A DNA stretch of 64,000 nucleotides from Clostridia bacterium (GTDB lineage Bacteria > Bacillota > Clostridia > Oscillospirales > Acutalibacteraceae): positions 62,001 through 126,000 of the forward strand of contig JAFQCR010000018.1 in assembly GCA_017416345.1 (NCBI GenBank), read 5' to 3'. Position numbers and translations under genes: made by a program. The notes below the pieces were generated by a model. The model worked only from the letters and a program-made list of their open reading frames with translations, ran no database searches and was not told the origin of the DNA. This document shows, in pieces, positions 33,160-41,443 of this stretch; position 1 is the first letter of the stretch; each line of letters begins with the position of its first letter.

Positions 33160-33334
33160 TATGGCAGCCCCTCATTTTTGCAAAAAAGTTGCAGAAACGT
33201 TGGTGCAACATTTGTCTATTCGCACGAAATGTGTTATTTTCGACAAATTTCCCTTGATTTCCAACACAATTCGTGCTAACATTTTATTCGCGGGTCAAAA
33301 TTTGCCATATTTTGGCACCGAAACATTTTGTGCT
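33136..33334. promoter_or_regulatory. Repeated operator-like sites in the divergent interval
   Basis: A 15-bp site recurs: AACACAAACTGTGCG (33136-33150), its reverse form CGCACGAAATGTGTT (33221-33235), AACACAATTCGTGCT (33263-33277) and a shorter relative AACATTTTGTGCT (33322-33334). Site 1 sits in the spacer of the repressor promoter and site 3 in that of the rightward promoter. The 33066-33349 gap holds no gene. Confidence 0.58.
33254..33282 (+). promoter_or_regulatory. Rightward promoter of the small-protein / sigma-like genes
   Basis: TTGATT (33254-33259), 17-bp spacer, TAACAT (33277-33282) with extended TG. The spacer is occupied by operator site 3. Confidence 0.5.
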
Positions 33335-33349
33335 AAAAAGGAGGAACTT

Positions 33350-33580
33350 ATGCTACTATCCACGCTTGGAGCCGAATATATGCAGCAATCCAAAAGGCTG
33401 CTGCAACGTATACAAAGATTAAATGCTGCCGTAAGATCGGCCGACGGCAACGACAAAATAGTATTAAAAAGGCGCATTCTTTCGCTTTACAGCGATGCCG
33501 CCGAATGCCGAAGAATATCGGCGCTGCTTATGAATTACGGAAAGGAAAATGAATATGAACAGAACGACATTCAGCCTTGA
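33350..33580 (+). CDS. Small helical hypothetical protein upstream of a sigma-like gene
   Basis: 76 residues from the ATG at 33350, preceded by AAGGAGG. Longer readings that begin at 33146 run through the operator interval and lack a ribosome binding site. The sequence is Leu/Arg/Gln-rich (Q-S-K-R-L-L-Q-R-I-Q-R-L-N-A-A) and probably two or three helices, with a coiled-coil character. No family recognised. It overlaps the following gene by 26 bp, so it may partner or control the sigma-like protein. Confidence 0.7.
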   Translation: MLLSTLGAEYMQQSKRLLQRIQRLNAAVRSADGNDKIVLKRRILSLYSDAAECRRISALLMNYGKENEYEQNDIQP

Positions 33581-33869
33581 GATCTTCGGTGACCGACTTG
33601 CGATCACCGACCCAAACGGATGTGCAACCAACAAAAGACAGCTTGCATTAATGAAGCAGGCCTTATCAAAAGCCATCCAGACCGAGTTGACCGACCGACA
33701 GCGAGTGATGGTCAACGAATACTACTTCAACGGAGTAAGCGTGACCGATATCGCTCTGAAATACGGGCTATCGAAATCCACAGTATCACGCCACCTCAGC
33801 CGAGCCCGGGAGCGTCTCAAAAGCGCCTTGAAATACGGATTGTACACGCTGTGGAACGGCGAAATATAA
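33555..33869 (+). CDS. Sigma-70 region 4-like helix-turn-helix protein
   Basis: 104 residues from the second in-frame ATG (33555), which has AAGGAA at a suitable distance; 33549 is the alternative. The C-terminal half has the sigma region 4 pattern L-T-D-R-Q-R-V-M-V-N-E-Y-Y then V-T-D-I-A-L-K-Y-G-L-S-K-S-T-V-S-R-H-L-S-R. Regions 2 and 3 are absent. Such proteins are frequent in integrative elements and phage-like islands; they may be activators rather than full sigma factors. Ends next to a terminator belonging to the opposite strand. Confidence 0.75.
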   Translation: MNRTTFSLEIFGDRLAITDPNGCATNKRQLALMKQALSKAIQTELTDRQRVMVNEYYFNGVSVTDIALKYGLSKSTVSRHLSRARERLKSALKYGLYTLWNGEI

Positions 33870-33908
33870 AAAAAGACCGCCGTCAGCGCAAAAGCGTTGG
33901 CGACGGTT
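33868..33908 (-). terminator. Terminator after the 225-residue hypothetical gene
   Basis: Minus-strand ACCGTCGCCAACGC-TTTT-GCGCTGACGGCGGT with one mismatch and G-U pairs, then CTTTTTTTAT. It may also stop rightward transcripts of the sigma-like gene weakly. Confidence 0.72.
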
Positions 33909-33931
33909 GATGTTATTACTTTCTAAGATCC

Positions 33932-34609
33932 TTACAAAAGGTACAGACCGGAATCCAGCAATACAAATTCCTTACCTTCGATCCGCATATAGCGGTGCAC
34001 GGGTTCTTCAAACACGGCACGCTCGTGCACTGTGTAGGTCTTCATATTGACCTCAAGAAGGTTGTTGGCCTTGGCGTTGCAGACCATAAGCTGGCCCTCG
34101 GGCTCGTTGACGCAAAGTCCGTCGGGTCCCGCAAACGATGAATCGTTCGAGCCGCCGATACGCAGCTCCTCACGCATGGTGCGGAGGTTGAAGCGGATCA
34201 GGGCGTTACGGTCGGCAAAGGATGCCCAAAGCGTGTGGCAGTGATGTGCGACCGATGAAGGACCGCAATCTTTATAGCGAACGGTTCCCTCCCACTCGGT
34301 GTAACCGTCCTTGTCAAGTATTTTGGAATTACCGTCGGGCATTGACACAAATAAACGGTCATTGTCGATAACGGTGCAACGGCTGGTGATAAACTGTGCC
34401 CCCTCAAACTCGAGCGAGCGAGCCCTTTCACCGAATTTTATGTATTCGTAATCGGCTCTGGTCCTCTGCGACACAACGCCGCTCTCCAAAGAAACCGATT
34501 TATATGATATCACGATTCTGTCCTGTACCTCACTTCTGCGGTACACGACCATAAATCCGCCCTCATACGGCAGAACGTCATATATCTCATCGGAAAATAG
34601 CTTTTTCAA
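33932..34609 (-). CDS. Hypothetical protein, possible beta-propeller
   Basis: 225 residues, no signal peptide or membrane helix. Alternating hydrophobic strands with turns such as P-D-G-N-S-K-I-L, A-G-P-D-G-L-C-V-N and N-L-L-E-V-N suggest beta-propeller blades, as in SMP-30/NHL-like proteins. No catalytic pattern is recognised. It is monocistronic with a clear promoter and terminator. Function unknown. Confidence 0.7.
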   Translation of the reverse strand: MKKLFSDEIYDVLPYEGGFMVVYRRSEVQDRIVISYKSVSLESGVVSQRTRADYEYIKFGERARSLEFEGAQFITSRCTVIDNDRLFVSMPDGNSKILDKDGYTEWEGTVRYKDCGPSSVAHHCHTLWASFADRNALIRFNLRTMREELRIGGSNDSSFAGPDGLCVNEPEGQLMVCNAKANNLLEVNMKTYTVHERAVFEEPVHRYMRIEGKEFVLLDSGLYLL

Positions 34610-34645
34610 CGATTTCTTCCCCTTTTCAAATTCTCATACATTTTT

Positions 34646-34674
34646 ATTGTAGCCCAAACCTTGCATAATTGCAA
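34646..34674 (-). promoter_or_regulatory. Promoter of the 225-residue hypothetical gene
   Basis: Minus-strand TTGCAA (34669-34674), 17-bp spacer, TACAAT (34646-34651), 37 bp upstream of the ATG. Confidence 0.65.
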
Positions 34675-34880
34675 CGCTCATTTTAAAAAAAAGTTGCAAA
34701 AAGTAAAAAAATAACCGATCGACCCATACTTTTTCGATGCCGCACCGCAAAGGACAGGTGTGGCGGCAAATTTTTAAAAGCATAGAATGTAATATAAAAA
34801 TTAAAACGATTAAAACCCACCGCCAATGGTAAAGATATAATTGTCCGAGATAAATCCCACATTCAGGAGAGTGAAACCAA

Positions 34881-35231
34881 TTGACAGTTAAAAGAGGCGA
34901 CATTTATTATGCTGACTTGAGCCCCGTCGTAGGTTCGGAACAAGGCGGAATACGGCCGGTACTTATAGTTCAGAACGACGTAGGCAACAAATTCAGCCCC
35001 ACGGTTATAGCGGCAGCCATAACCAGCCAAAGGGATAAGACGAATCTCCCGACCCATATAAAGGTGGATGCCGACGGCTGCGGACTTTCCAAGGATTCGA
35101 TAGTCCTTTTGGAGCAGGTACGCACCATCGACAAGCAACGTTTAAAGGAAAAAATGGGCAGTCTTGATCAAGGCTCAATGAACAGAATAGACAAAGCCTT
35201 ATCGGTAAGCTTTGGTCTGGGCGGTTTTTAA
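34881..35231 (+). CDS. mazF: MazF/PemK-family endoribonuclease toxin (no adjacent antitoxin seen)
   Basis: 116 residues, started at TTG 34881 because no in-frame ATG or GTG exists there and the family opening V-K-R-G-D-I-Y-Y-A-D-L-S-P-V-V-G-S-E-Q-G follows at once; AGGAG is 11 bases upstream. Matches Bacillus EndoA (NdoA), an ACA-type mRNA interferase, in length and in I-R-P-V-L-I-V-Q-N-D and T-V-I-A-A-A-I-T-S. In B. subtilis it is paired with an upstream antitoxin; here 34610-34880 has no ORF that could be one. Confidence 0.92.
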   Translation: MTVKRGDIYYADLSPVVGSEQGGIRPVLIVQNDVGNKFSPTVIAAAITSQRDKTNLPTHIKVDADGCGLSKDSIVLLEQVRTIDKQRLKEKMGSLDQGSMNRIDKALSVSFGLGGF

Positions 35232-35276
35232 CCGCCCTTTTCTCTTACTTATTACTTCTTACCTCTTACTTCTTAA

Positions 35277-36041
35277 CTATTTCTTTCCCTGCTGACGAAG
35301 CCAGATCTTCATGACCCACTTATGCGGCAACAGCTTGGTCAGCAACACCTGTGCACGGATGGAAAAGCCGCAGACCGAAACGTCCTTGCCCTTTTTCATA
35401 TCCCTTATGGCACGCTTGACCACCTCTTCGGAGGTGAAGAACTTATTGTAATACTGAATAACGCTGTCGTCGGTGACGGCACGGTCAAAGAACTCGGTTT
35501 TGACCCAACCGGGACAGACGGCGATCATCTTGATGCCGGTGTGACGGAGCTCCATATTCACGGCTCTCGTAAACGACAGCACAAAAGCCTTGGTAGCACC
35601 GTAAACACCGATGTAAGGCACGGGCTGGAATGATGACAGCGAATCGACCTGATACACCCTCGAGCCCTTTACAAGATACGGCAGAGTATGGTATGTGATG
35701 GCCACCAAAGCCTTGTCATTAAGGTCGATCATACCAAGCTGCTCATCCAACGGGATATCCTGGAAAGCGGCAAACTTGCCGTAGCCGCTGGCATTGACCA
35801 GCACCTTGACCTCAGGTCTTTGCTCATCCAGCAAGGCCTTGTATTCGTCATAGCTTTTGGGATCGGTCAGATCCATTGAAATACATCTGACGGGTTGATC
35901 CAACTCGGCTTCGATCTCCTGCAAACGTTCAAGTCGGCGGGCGATGACCCACACCTCGTCAAATTTTTCCTCTGCACAGATCTGCTTTACAAACTCACGT
36001 CCCATTCCGCTGGACGCACCGGTAAAAATGGCTATTTTCAT
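35277..36041 (-). CDS. Short-chain dehydrogenase/reductase
   Basis: 254 residues, classical SDR. Cofactor motif T-G-A-S-S-G-M-G at 7-14, V-N-A-S-G-Y-G near 86, catalytic Ser about 137 and Y-G-A-T-K (about 150-154). C-P-G-W-V follows. Acts on an unknown alcohol/ketone with NAD(P). It overlaps mnmG by 4 bp and is the third gene of an mnmE-mnmG operon, an unusual partner. Confidence 0.9.
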   Translation of the reverse strand: MKIAIFTGASSGMGREFVKQICAEEKFDEVWVIARRLERLQEIEAELDQPVRCISMDLTDPKSYDEYKALLDEQRPEVKVLVNASGYGKFAAFQDIPLDEQLGMIDLNDKALVAITYHTLPYLVKGSRVYQVDSLSSFQPVPYIGVYGATKAFVLSFTRAVNMELRHTGIKMIAVCPGWVKTEFFDRAVTDDSVIQYYNKFFTSEEVVKRAIRDMKKGKDVSVCGFSIRAQVLLTKLLPHKWVMKIWLRQQGKK

Positions 36042-37918
36042 AATATTTCTCCCTTTTGTTTTTCAAGATATATCAGCAAAACCGTTACATCGGCAGGGCT
36101 GACCCCCGAGATTCGTGAGGCCTGGCCGATGTTCTGCGGCTTTATTTTTTTGAGCTTTTCGGCCGCTTCAAGTCTGAGGCCTTTGATGCCGTCATAATCA
36201 AGTCCCTCGGGCAAAACACGGCTTTCAAGACGTTCAAGCTCCTTGACCTGCGCCGCCTGACGCTCGATATATCCCGAATATTTTATCTCGATCTCGACCC
36301 TTTCGGCTATCTCAAGCGGCAGGTCGGGGCGTGCTTCGTCAAACGGTGCCAATGACAGATAATCCATCTGCGGACGGCGGATAAGATCGCTCATTCTGAC
36401 ACCCGTTTTGAGCGGCACAGTGCCTTTTTCCAAAAGCAGAGCGTTAAGCTCATCGCTCGGGCCGAAGAACGAGCTTTCCAAACGCTCGATCTCGGCATTT
36501 TTAAGGCGCACACGCTCCAAATATGCCTCGTATTCGGCATCGCTCAACAGACCGACCCCGTGGCCGATATCACTCAAACGCTCGTCGGCATTGTCCTGCC
36601 TTAACAAAAGGCGGTACTCCGAGCGTGAGGTCATCATTCGGTAAGGATCGGAGCAACCCTTGGTGCAAAGGTCATCGATCAGCGTGCCGATATAAGAGCT
36701 TGATCTTGAAAGAATAACGGGCTCCTTGCCCTTGACCTTCAAGGCGGCGTTCATACCTGCGATAAGTCCTTGAGCGGCGGCCTCCTCATAACCCGAGGAA
36801 CCGTTGAACTGACCTGCACCGTAAAGTCCGTCCTGCGATTTTATCTCCAATGTCAGCTTCAAAGCTAACGGATCGATGCAGGAATACTCGATTGCATACG
36901 CATTTCGCATGACCTGAACATTTTTCAGACCCGGGATGGTGCGGTAAAACTCGATCTGCACCTCCTCGGGAAGTGAAGACGACATACCCTGCAGGTACAT
37001 TTCCTCGGTATTAAGTCCGCACGGCTCGATGAAAAGCTGGTGCCTTTTTTTATCGGCAAAGCGGACGATCTTATCCTCTAAACTCGGGCAATAGCGGGGT
37101 CCCACACCCTCGATAACACCGCCGTACAGCGGTGAACGGTGCAGGTTGCGCAAAATGACCTCTTTGGTCTCGTCGTTGGTGTAGGAAATATAGCACACCG
37201 ATTCGTTGTTGACGGTCTTGGGGTCGGTGGTGAAGCTGAACGGTGTGACCGTTTCGTCACCCGGCTGGACCTCAAGCTCGGAAAAATCTATGCTTGAGCG
37301 AAGCACTCTTGCAGGGGTGCCCGTTTTGAATCTGCGAAGCGGCAGATCAAGCTTCAACAATGCCGACTCCAACGCATTTGCAGGAAACGTGCCGTCGGGT
37401 CCGCTTTCGTAGTTGACCTCGCCAACATATATCTTGCCCTTTAAATATGTACCCGTTGCGATGATAACGGTTTTTGAAACGTACTCGGCGTGAAGCTGTG
37501 TGACGCAATGCCAACCGTCCGCCTCTTTAAAAAGGTCGACTATCTCGGCCTGACGGAGGTGCAGATTTTCGCACAATTCAAGCGTGTGCTTCATATATTC
37601 GGAGTATGCTCTGCGGTCGATCTGCGCACGAAGGCTGTGCACGGCAGGGCCTTTTCCACGGTTCAGCATACGGTTCTGGATGGTGGTCTTATCGGCAGCC
37701 TTACCCATCTCACCGCCCAAGGCGTCAATCTCACGCACAAGATGACCCTTGGCCGTGCCGCCTATCGACGGGTTGCAGGGCATATTGCCGACGGCATCCA
37801 TATTTATTGTAAAAATAGCCGTCTTACAGCCCATCCGAGCCGCCGCCAAAGCGGCCTCGATGCCTGCGTGACCCGCACCTATAACCAGAACATCATAATT
37901 TCCGGCAGAATAATTCAT
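36038..37918 (-). CDS. mnmG: tRNA uridine-5-carboxymethylaminomethyl modification enzyme MnmG (GidA)
   Basis: 626 residues from the ATG at 37918 (AAGGGG upstream); a longer reading enters mnmE and is rejected. FAD site V-I-G-A-G-H-A-G-I-E-A-A at about 11-22; conserved G-P-R-Y-C-P-S-L-E-D (about 270) and E-V-Q-I-E-F-Y-R-T-I-P-G (about 335). With MnmE it makes the cmnm5 group at U34 of tRNAs. 10 bp after the mnmE stop. Confidence 0.96.
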   Translation of the reverse strand: MNYSAGNYDVLVIGAGHAGIEAALAAARMGCKTAIFTINMDAVGNMPCNPSIGGTAKGHLVREIDALGGEMGKAADKTTIQNRMLNRGKGPAVHSLRAQIDRRAYSEYMKHTLELCENLHLRQAEIVDLFKEADGWHCVTQLHAEYVSKTVIIATGTYLKGKIYVGEVNYESGPDGTFPANALESALLKLDLPLRRFKTGTPARVLRSSIDFSELEVQPGDETVTPFSFTTDPKTVNNESVCYISYTNDETKEVILRNLHRSPLYGGVIEGVGPRYCPSLEDKIVRFADKKRHQLFIEPCGLNTEEMYLQGMSSSLPEEVQIEFYRTIPGLKNVQVMRNAYAIEYSCIDPLALKLTLEIKSQDGLYGAGQFNGSSGYEEAAAQGLIAGMNAALKVKGKEPVILSRSSSYIGTLIDDLCTKGCSDPYRMMTSRSEYRLLLRQDNADERLSDIGHGVGLLSDAEYEAYLERVRLKNAEIERLESSFFGPSDELNALLLEKGTVPLKTGVRMSDLIRRPQMDYLSLAPFDEARPDLPLEIAERVEIEIKYSGYIERQAAQVKELERLESRVLPEGLDYDGIKGLRLEAAEKLKKIKPQNIGQASRISGVSPADVTVLLIYLEKQKGEIL

Positions 37919-37928
37919 ACTTTTCCCC

Positions 37929-39290
37929 TTATTTTCCAACACAAAAATGTTCAAAGACCTTGTTTGCGACCTCAACGGTGACACGCTCGCCCGTAAGCTC
38001 AAAAAGATCATTGAGCGCATCGTCAAGGCAAACTCCGACGGCATCGACCGTCATTCCGTACTGCAGGGCCTCCAAAGCCTCACGCACGTGTGCAAGTGAC
38101 CTTTCGGCGCAATCACGCTGTCTTTCGTTAAGGTAGACCGCAGAATCCCCTGTAAGGCTTGCGGTACCCGTGACCGCACGGACGGCGGCTTTGAATTCAT
38201 CAACACCAAGTCCGTCCTTGGCCGACATTTCAACAAACCGAAGTCCTCTGTCTGAAGCCAACGAGGTATCGGCCGCAGAAATATCCGACTTATTGAACAC
38301 CACAACGGCAGGTCGACCCTTGATACCGTCAAGCAGGTCGGAAATTTCGGGTTTCGTACTGTCTTGTGAATCAATAACGGCGATTATAAGGTCGGCCGTG
38401 TCGATCTTTTCACGTGTCAAGCGGACGCCTATCTGCTCGACCTCGTCATCGGTCTCACGAAGTCCTGCGGTGTCGCTCAATCTCAAAACAATTCCGTCAA
38501 GATTGACCGACTCTTCAATAATATCACGGGTGGTGCCCGCCACCGAGGTGACAATGGAACGCTCGCAACCCACAAGCAGGTTCATCAAGGTTGATTTTCC
38601 CGCATTGGGCGGTCCCACAATGACGGTATTTATGCCGTGGCGCAGCAGCTTGCCCGTGTCATAGTCCTCCAAAAGTCGGTCAAGACCGTTTTCGGCATTG
38701 GACAAAAGCTCCTCAAGACGGTCGATTCCGCTAAATTCCGGCTCCTCATCGGGAAAATCGGAAAAAGCGGCAACCGTGGCGGCGGCAAAGGTCAAGTCTT
38801 CCTTGATAGCGGCGCATTTTTTGAATATTGCACCGCCCTTTGCGGCCATCGAAGCCCTTAAGGCCTGCTCGCCGTCGGCCGAAATAATGTCGATAACGGC
38901 CTCGGCTTCGGTAAGATCTATCTTGCCGTTTTCGAAGGCTCTGCGTGTAAATTCGCCACGGTCGGCCATTGCGGCACCCGCAGACAAAACGGCACGCAGT
39001 ACACGGCGCACAACGTATGAGCCGCCGTGAACCGACAGCTCAACGGTGTCCTCACCCGTGTAGCTTTTAGGTGCACGGAAGACCAGAGCCACCGCCTCGT
39101 CAACGGTTTGACCGTCGTCAACAACGTGTCCGAACAAAGCGGTATAGCCTGCCGCATCGGTCAATTTTTTGCCCGAAACGCTTTTAAAGACCTTGTCGGC
39201 CACCGACAAGGCCGTATCGCCCGAAACACGCACGACACCTATTCCGCCCATACCCTCGGGAGTAGCAACAGCGGCAATCGTTCTTCCCAT
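37929..39290 (-). CDS. mnmE: tRNA modification GTPase MnmE (TrmE)
   Basis: 453 residues. N-terminal formyl-THF-binding domain, a helical domain interrupted by a G domain (P-loop G-P-P-N-A-G-K-S-T near 222, D-T-A-G-L near 269, N-K-S-D near 332), and the C-terminal F-C-V-G-K with the essential cysteine. Partner of MnmG. Leads the mnmE-mnmG-SDR operon with a consensus-like promoter. Confidence 0.96.
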   Translation of the reverse strand: MGRTIAAVATPEGMGGIGVVRVSGDTALSVADKVFKSVSGKKLTDAAGYTALFGHVVDDGQTVDEAVALVFRAPKSYTGEDTVELSVHGGSYVVRRVLRAVLSAGAAMADRGEFTRRAFENGKIDLTEAEAVIDIISADGEQALRASMAAKGGAIFKKCAAIKEDLTFAAATVAAFSDFPDEEPEFSGIDRLEELLSNAENGLDRLLEDYDTGKLLRHGINTVIVGPPNAGKSTLMNLLVGCERSIVTSVAGTTRDIIEESVNLDGIVLRLSDTAGLRETDDEVEQIGVRLTREKIDTADLIIAVIDSQDSTKPEISDLLDGIKGRPAVVVFNKSDISAADTSLASDRGLRFVEMSAKDGLGVDEFKAAVRAVTGTASLTGDSAVYLNERQRDCAERSLAHVREALEALQYGMTVDAVGVCLDDALNDLFELTGERVTVEVANKVFEHFCVGK

Positions 39291-39329
39291 TTTCGCACCT
39301 CACAAAACTCAAAACTTTTCTAACTGTAT

Positions 39330-39359
39330 ATTATACACCCAAGTATATCTATAAGTCAA
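39330..39359 (-). promoter_or_regulatory. mnmE operon promoter
   Basis: Minus-strand TTGACT (39354-39359), 18-bp spacer, TATAAT (39330-39335), 40 bp before the ATG. Confidence 0.68.
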
Positions 39360-39414
39360 TTAAAAATGATACACAAGCTTTCTCGCAAGCGAAGTATTTA
39401 ATACCTAAATAATA

Positions 39415-39450
39415 CAAAAAAGCACCCAAGCCGCAAAACTTGGGTGCTTT
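39415..39450 (-). terminator. Terminator after the eight-helix membrane protein gene
   Basis: Minus-strand AAAGCACCCAAG / CTTGGGTGCTTT with an 8-nt loop and TTTTTTG. Confidence 0.9.
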
Positions 39451-39453
39451 GGA

Positions 39454-40329
39454 TCATATATCCGTATTGTCGGGCTCGGCAGAGTCGGACACGGGTTCGG
39501 CGGCTTCGTGGCGAAGCCTTGCCTCCTGCTCCGTTTTTTTCTTTTTCCTGGGGTGGACGGTGTTGGATTTTTTGAAGGTGTTGATGGTGAAAAAGCCCGA
39601 AAAAACAGCACCTGCGACCAAGGTCAGCGGCATTACGGGTGAATCCGACACCTTTTCGGCAAAGCCTGATAACGTGGCTATGAGCTCGGGCAATACCGAC
39701 ACGATACACAGCGTGCAGGCGGTAAGTCCCAACGGATAAATTCTGCGGAAGTTCTTTTCGGGGTTGACGCCGCTCACGGCCTTACCCAAGACCACCGTGA
39801 ACAGTATAAAGAAGCTGACCGCAAAGGTCTCATACACCGTGCGGACACGCAACGAGCGCTCGGTATAAAAAAGATACGACAAAACGAACACGACAAGCCA
39901 ATACGGCAACGGCAAGAGCATTATGCCCTTTTTGATCTCGACCACCTTGAGTGCCGCCAGCATAAGCCAGATGCACATGACCGCCGCAAGCACCGACATC
40001 AGCAATACTATCTTCCAGCCGACCGACTTTGCCACGACCGCCGCAATTCCCGAGCCCAAATAGCACAAAGCGGTCATACCGGCCGCAATTGCAGACGGAA
40101 GCCCACAGCAGTTGAGCTTTTCGGGCTGACGCACGGCCTGCGACGAGTTGCTGAACATAGCCGCAATACACAGTACGGTGAACACGGCAATTATGATGTT
40201 GATGACCGAAAGACCGGGCTTTAAGAATCCCGTTTTATCCTCGGTCAAAAGGAATATCTGCGCCGTTCTTAAGGCAACGGCAATGGCGTTGACGATAATG
40301 AACAGCTTGGTTGTGTATTTAAGTTTCAA
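39454..40329 (-). CDS. Hypothetical polytopic membrane protein
   Basis: 291 residues with about eight predicted membrane helices (first at 9-27, others near 40-59, 77-100, 105-126, 136-155, 164-182, 200-223, 234-256) and a charged tail rich in Lys, Glu and Ala. No conserved domain is recognised. It is monocistronic with a promoter at 40397-40425 and a terminator. It may be lineage-specific. Confidence 0.78.
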   Translation of the reverse strand: MKLKYTTKLFIIVNAIAVALRTAQIFLLTEDKTGFLKPGLSVINIIIAVFTVLCIAAMFSNSSQAVRQPEKLNCCGLPSAIAAGMTALCYLGSGIAAVVAKSVGWKIVLLMSVLAAVMCIWLMLAALKVVEIKKGIMLLPLPYWLVVFVLSYLFYTERSLRVRTVYETFAVSFFILFTVVLGKAVSGVNPEKNFRRIYPLGLTACTLCIVSVLPELIATLSGFAEKVSDSPVMPLTLVAGAVFSGFFTINTFKKSNTVHPRKKKKTEQEARLRHEAAEPVSDSAEPDNTDI

Positions 40330-40396
40330 GAGTTGTCCTCCAAAAAGTAATTACCCGAAAAAATACGGCATATAAATTGAACAAGCCGTATTTATA

Positions 40397-40425
40397 ATTT
40401 TAGTGCAAACACGCTGATTTGTCAA
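40397..40425 (-). promoter_or_regulatory. Promoter of the eight-helix membrane protein
   Basis: Minus-strand TTGACA (40420-40425), 17-bp spacer, TAAAAT (40397-40402). Confidence 0.62.
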
Positions 40426-40486
40426 TGCATTAATGCGATGTTACCTTGAGAATTTATAAAACCGACGTTAACGAAAGGACAAGACC

Positions 40487-41443
40487 ATGAAAGGAATATA
40501 CCCGATATCGTTTGCCGTGCTTTTTATCTGCACGGTGCTGTTTCCGCTTTTTTCAATGAATGACACAAGCCTCACACCACCCTCGCCCCCAAACACCTCA
40601 AGCACCCAACCGCCGCAGAATGACGAAACCTTCAGAATGTATCTGACCGAGGAGAAAAAGACGGTCACAGTGACCGCACGTGATTACTGCATCGGTGTCG
40701 TTTCGGCCGAAATGGCGGCCGAATATGAGGTTGAGGCACTCAAAGCGCAGGCCGTCGTGGCCTACACCTACGCTAAATACAAGGCAATTCTCAGAAAAAA
40801 TGAGGACTACGACATAACCGACACCCACACTTCAGATCAGGCGTTTTTGTCGGTGGAGGAAGCCAAAGAGCGATTTAAAGAGAATTACGAGGAATACACC
40901 GAAAAAATAACCGCCGCCGTGGATGCCGTTTTGGGACAGACGATAACCTATGACGGTAAGCCGATCCTGGCAGTTTGCCACAGCATTTCGGGCGGTAAGA
41001 CCGAATCGGCGACCGACATCTGGGGCGGTGAATATCCATATCTTAAACCCGTGGAAAGCGTTGGAGACGTCTTAAGCCCAAACTATTTAAGCGAGGTCAC
41101 GGTCTCGTCCGACGATATGGCCAAGGCCTTAAAAAAGCTCAACATTTCGGCCGAGGGGGACGCTTCAAAATGGTTGGGAGAGATCAAGCGCTCCGATTCG
41201 GGCACGGTTTTAAAGATCAAGCTGTGCTCAACCGAACTTAAGGGAGCAGAGCTTCGCACGGTCCTTTCCTTGAGAAGTGCAAACTTTGACGTTGAATACA
41301 CCGACGGCGGCTTTAAGTTTACCGTCCGAGGCTACGGTCACGGCGTCGGAATGAGCCAATACGGGGCGCAGTTTATGGCTCTGCAGGGCAGTACATATAA
41401 AGAGATACTCAAATGGTATTACACCGATTGTGAGGTATCCTGA
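40487..41443 (+). CDS. spoIID: Stage II sporulation protein D
   Basis: 318 residues: an N-terminal membrane helix (about 6-24), a Pro/Ser linker, then the SpoIID/LytB domain (D-Y-C-I-G-V-V-S-A-E-M near 66; K-A-Q-A-V-V-A-Y-T near 85; S-I-S-G-G-K-T-E-S-A near 165; G-Y-G-H-G-V-G-M-S-Q near 284). SpoIID is a lytic transglycosylase needed for engulfment, acting with SpoIIM and SpoIIP. The active Glu is in V-S-A-E-M. It strongly suggests a spore former. The 3' end overlaps the convergent gene by 25 bp. Confidence 0.93.
   Translation: MKGIYPISFAVLFICTVLFPLFSMNDTSLTPPSPPNTSSTQPPQNDETFRMYLTEEKKTVTVTARDYCIGVVSAEMAAEYEVEALKAQAVVAYTYAKYKAILRKNEDYDITDTHTSDQAFLSVEEAKERFKENYEEYTEKITAAVDAVLGQTITYDGKPILAVCHSISGGKTESATDIWGGEYPYLKPVESVGDVLSPNYLSEVTVSSDDMAKALKKLNISAEGDASKWLGEIKRSDSGTVLKIKLCSTELKGAELRTVLSLRSANFDVEYTDGGFKFTVRGYGHGVGMSQYGAQFMALQGSTYKEILKWYYTDCEVS

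Noticed and set aside
33146-33580. 144-codon reading of the small helical protein
   Set aside because: The upstream extension spans the promoter and operator interval, and the strong AAGGAGG precedes the ATG at 33350.
36038-38044. 668-codon reading of mnmG
   Set aside because: The extra 42 codons lie in the end of mnmE; the ATG at 37918 has a ribosome binding site and matches the family N-terminus.
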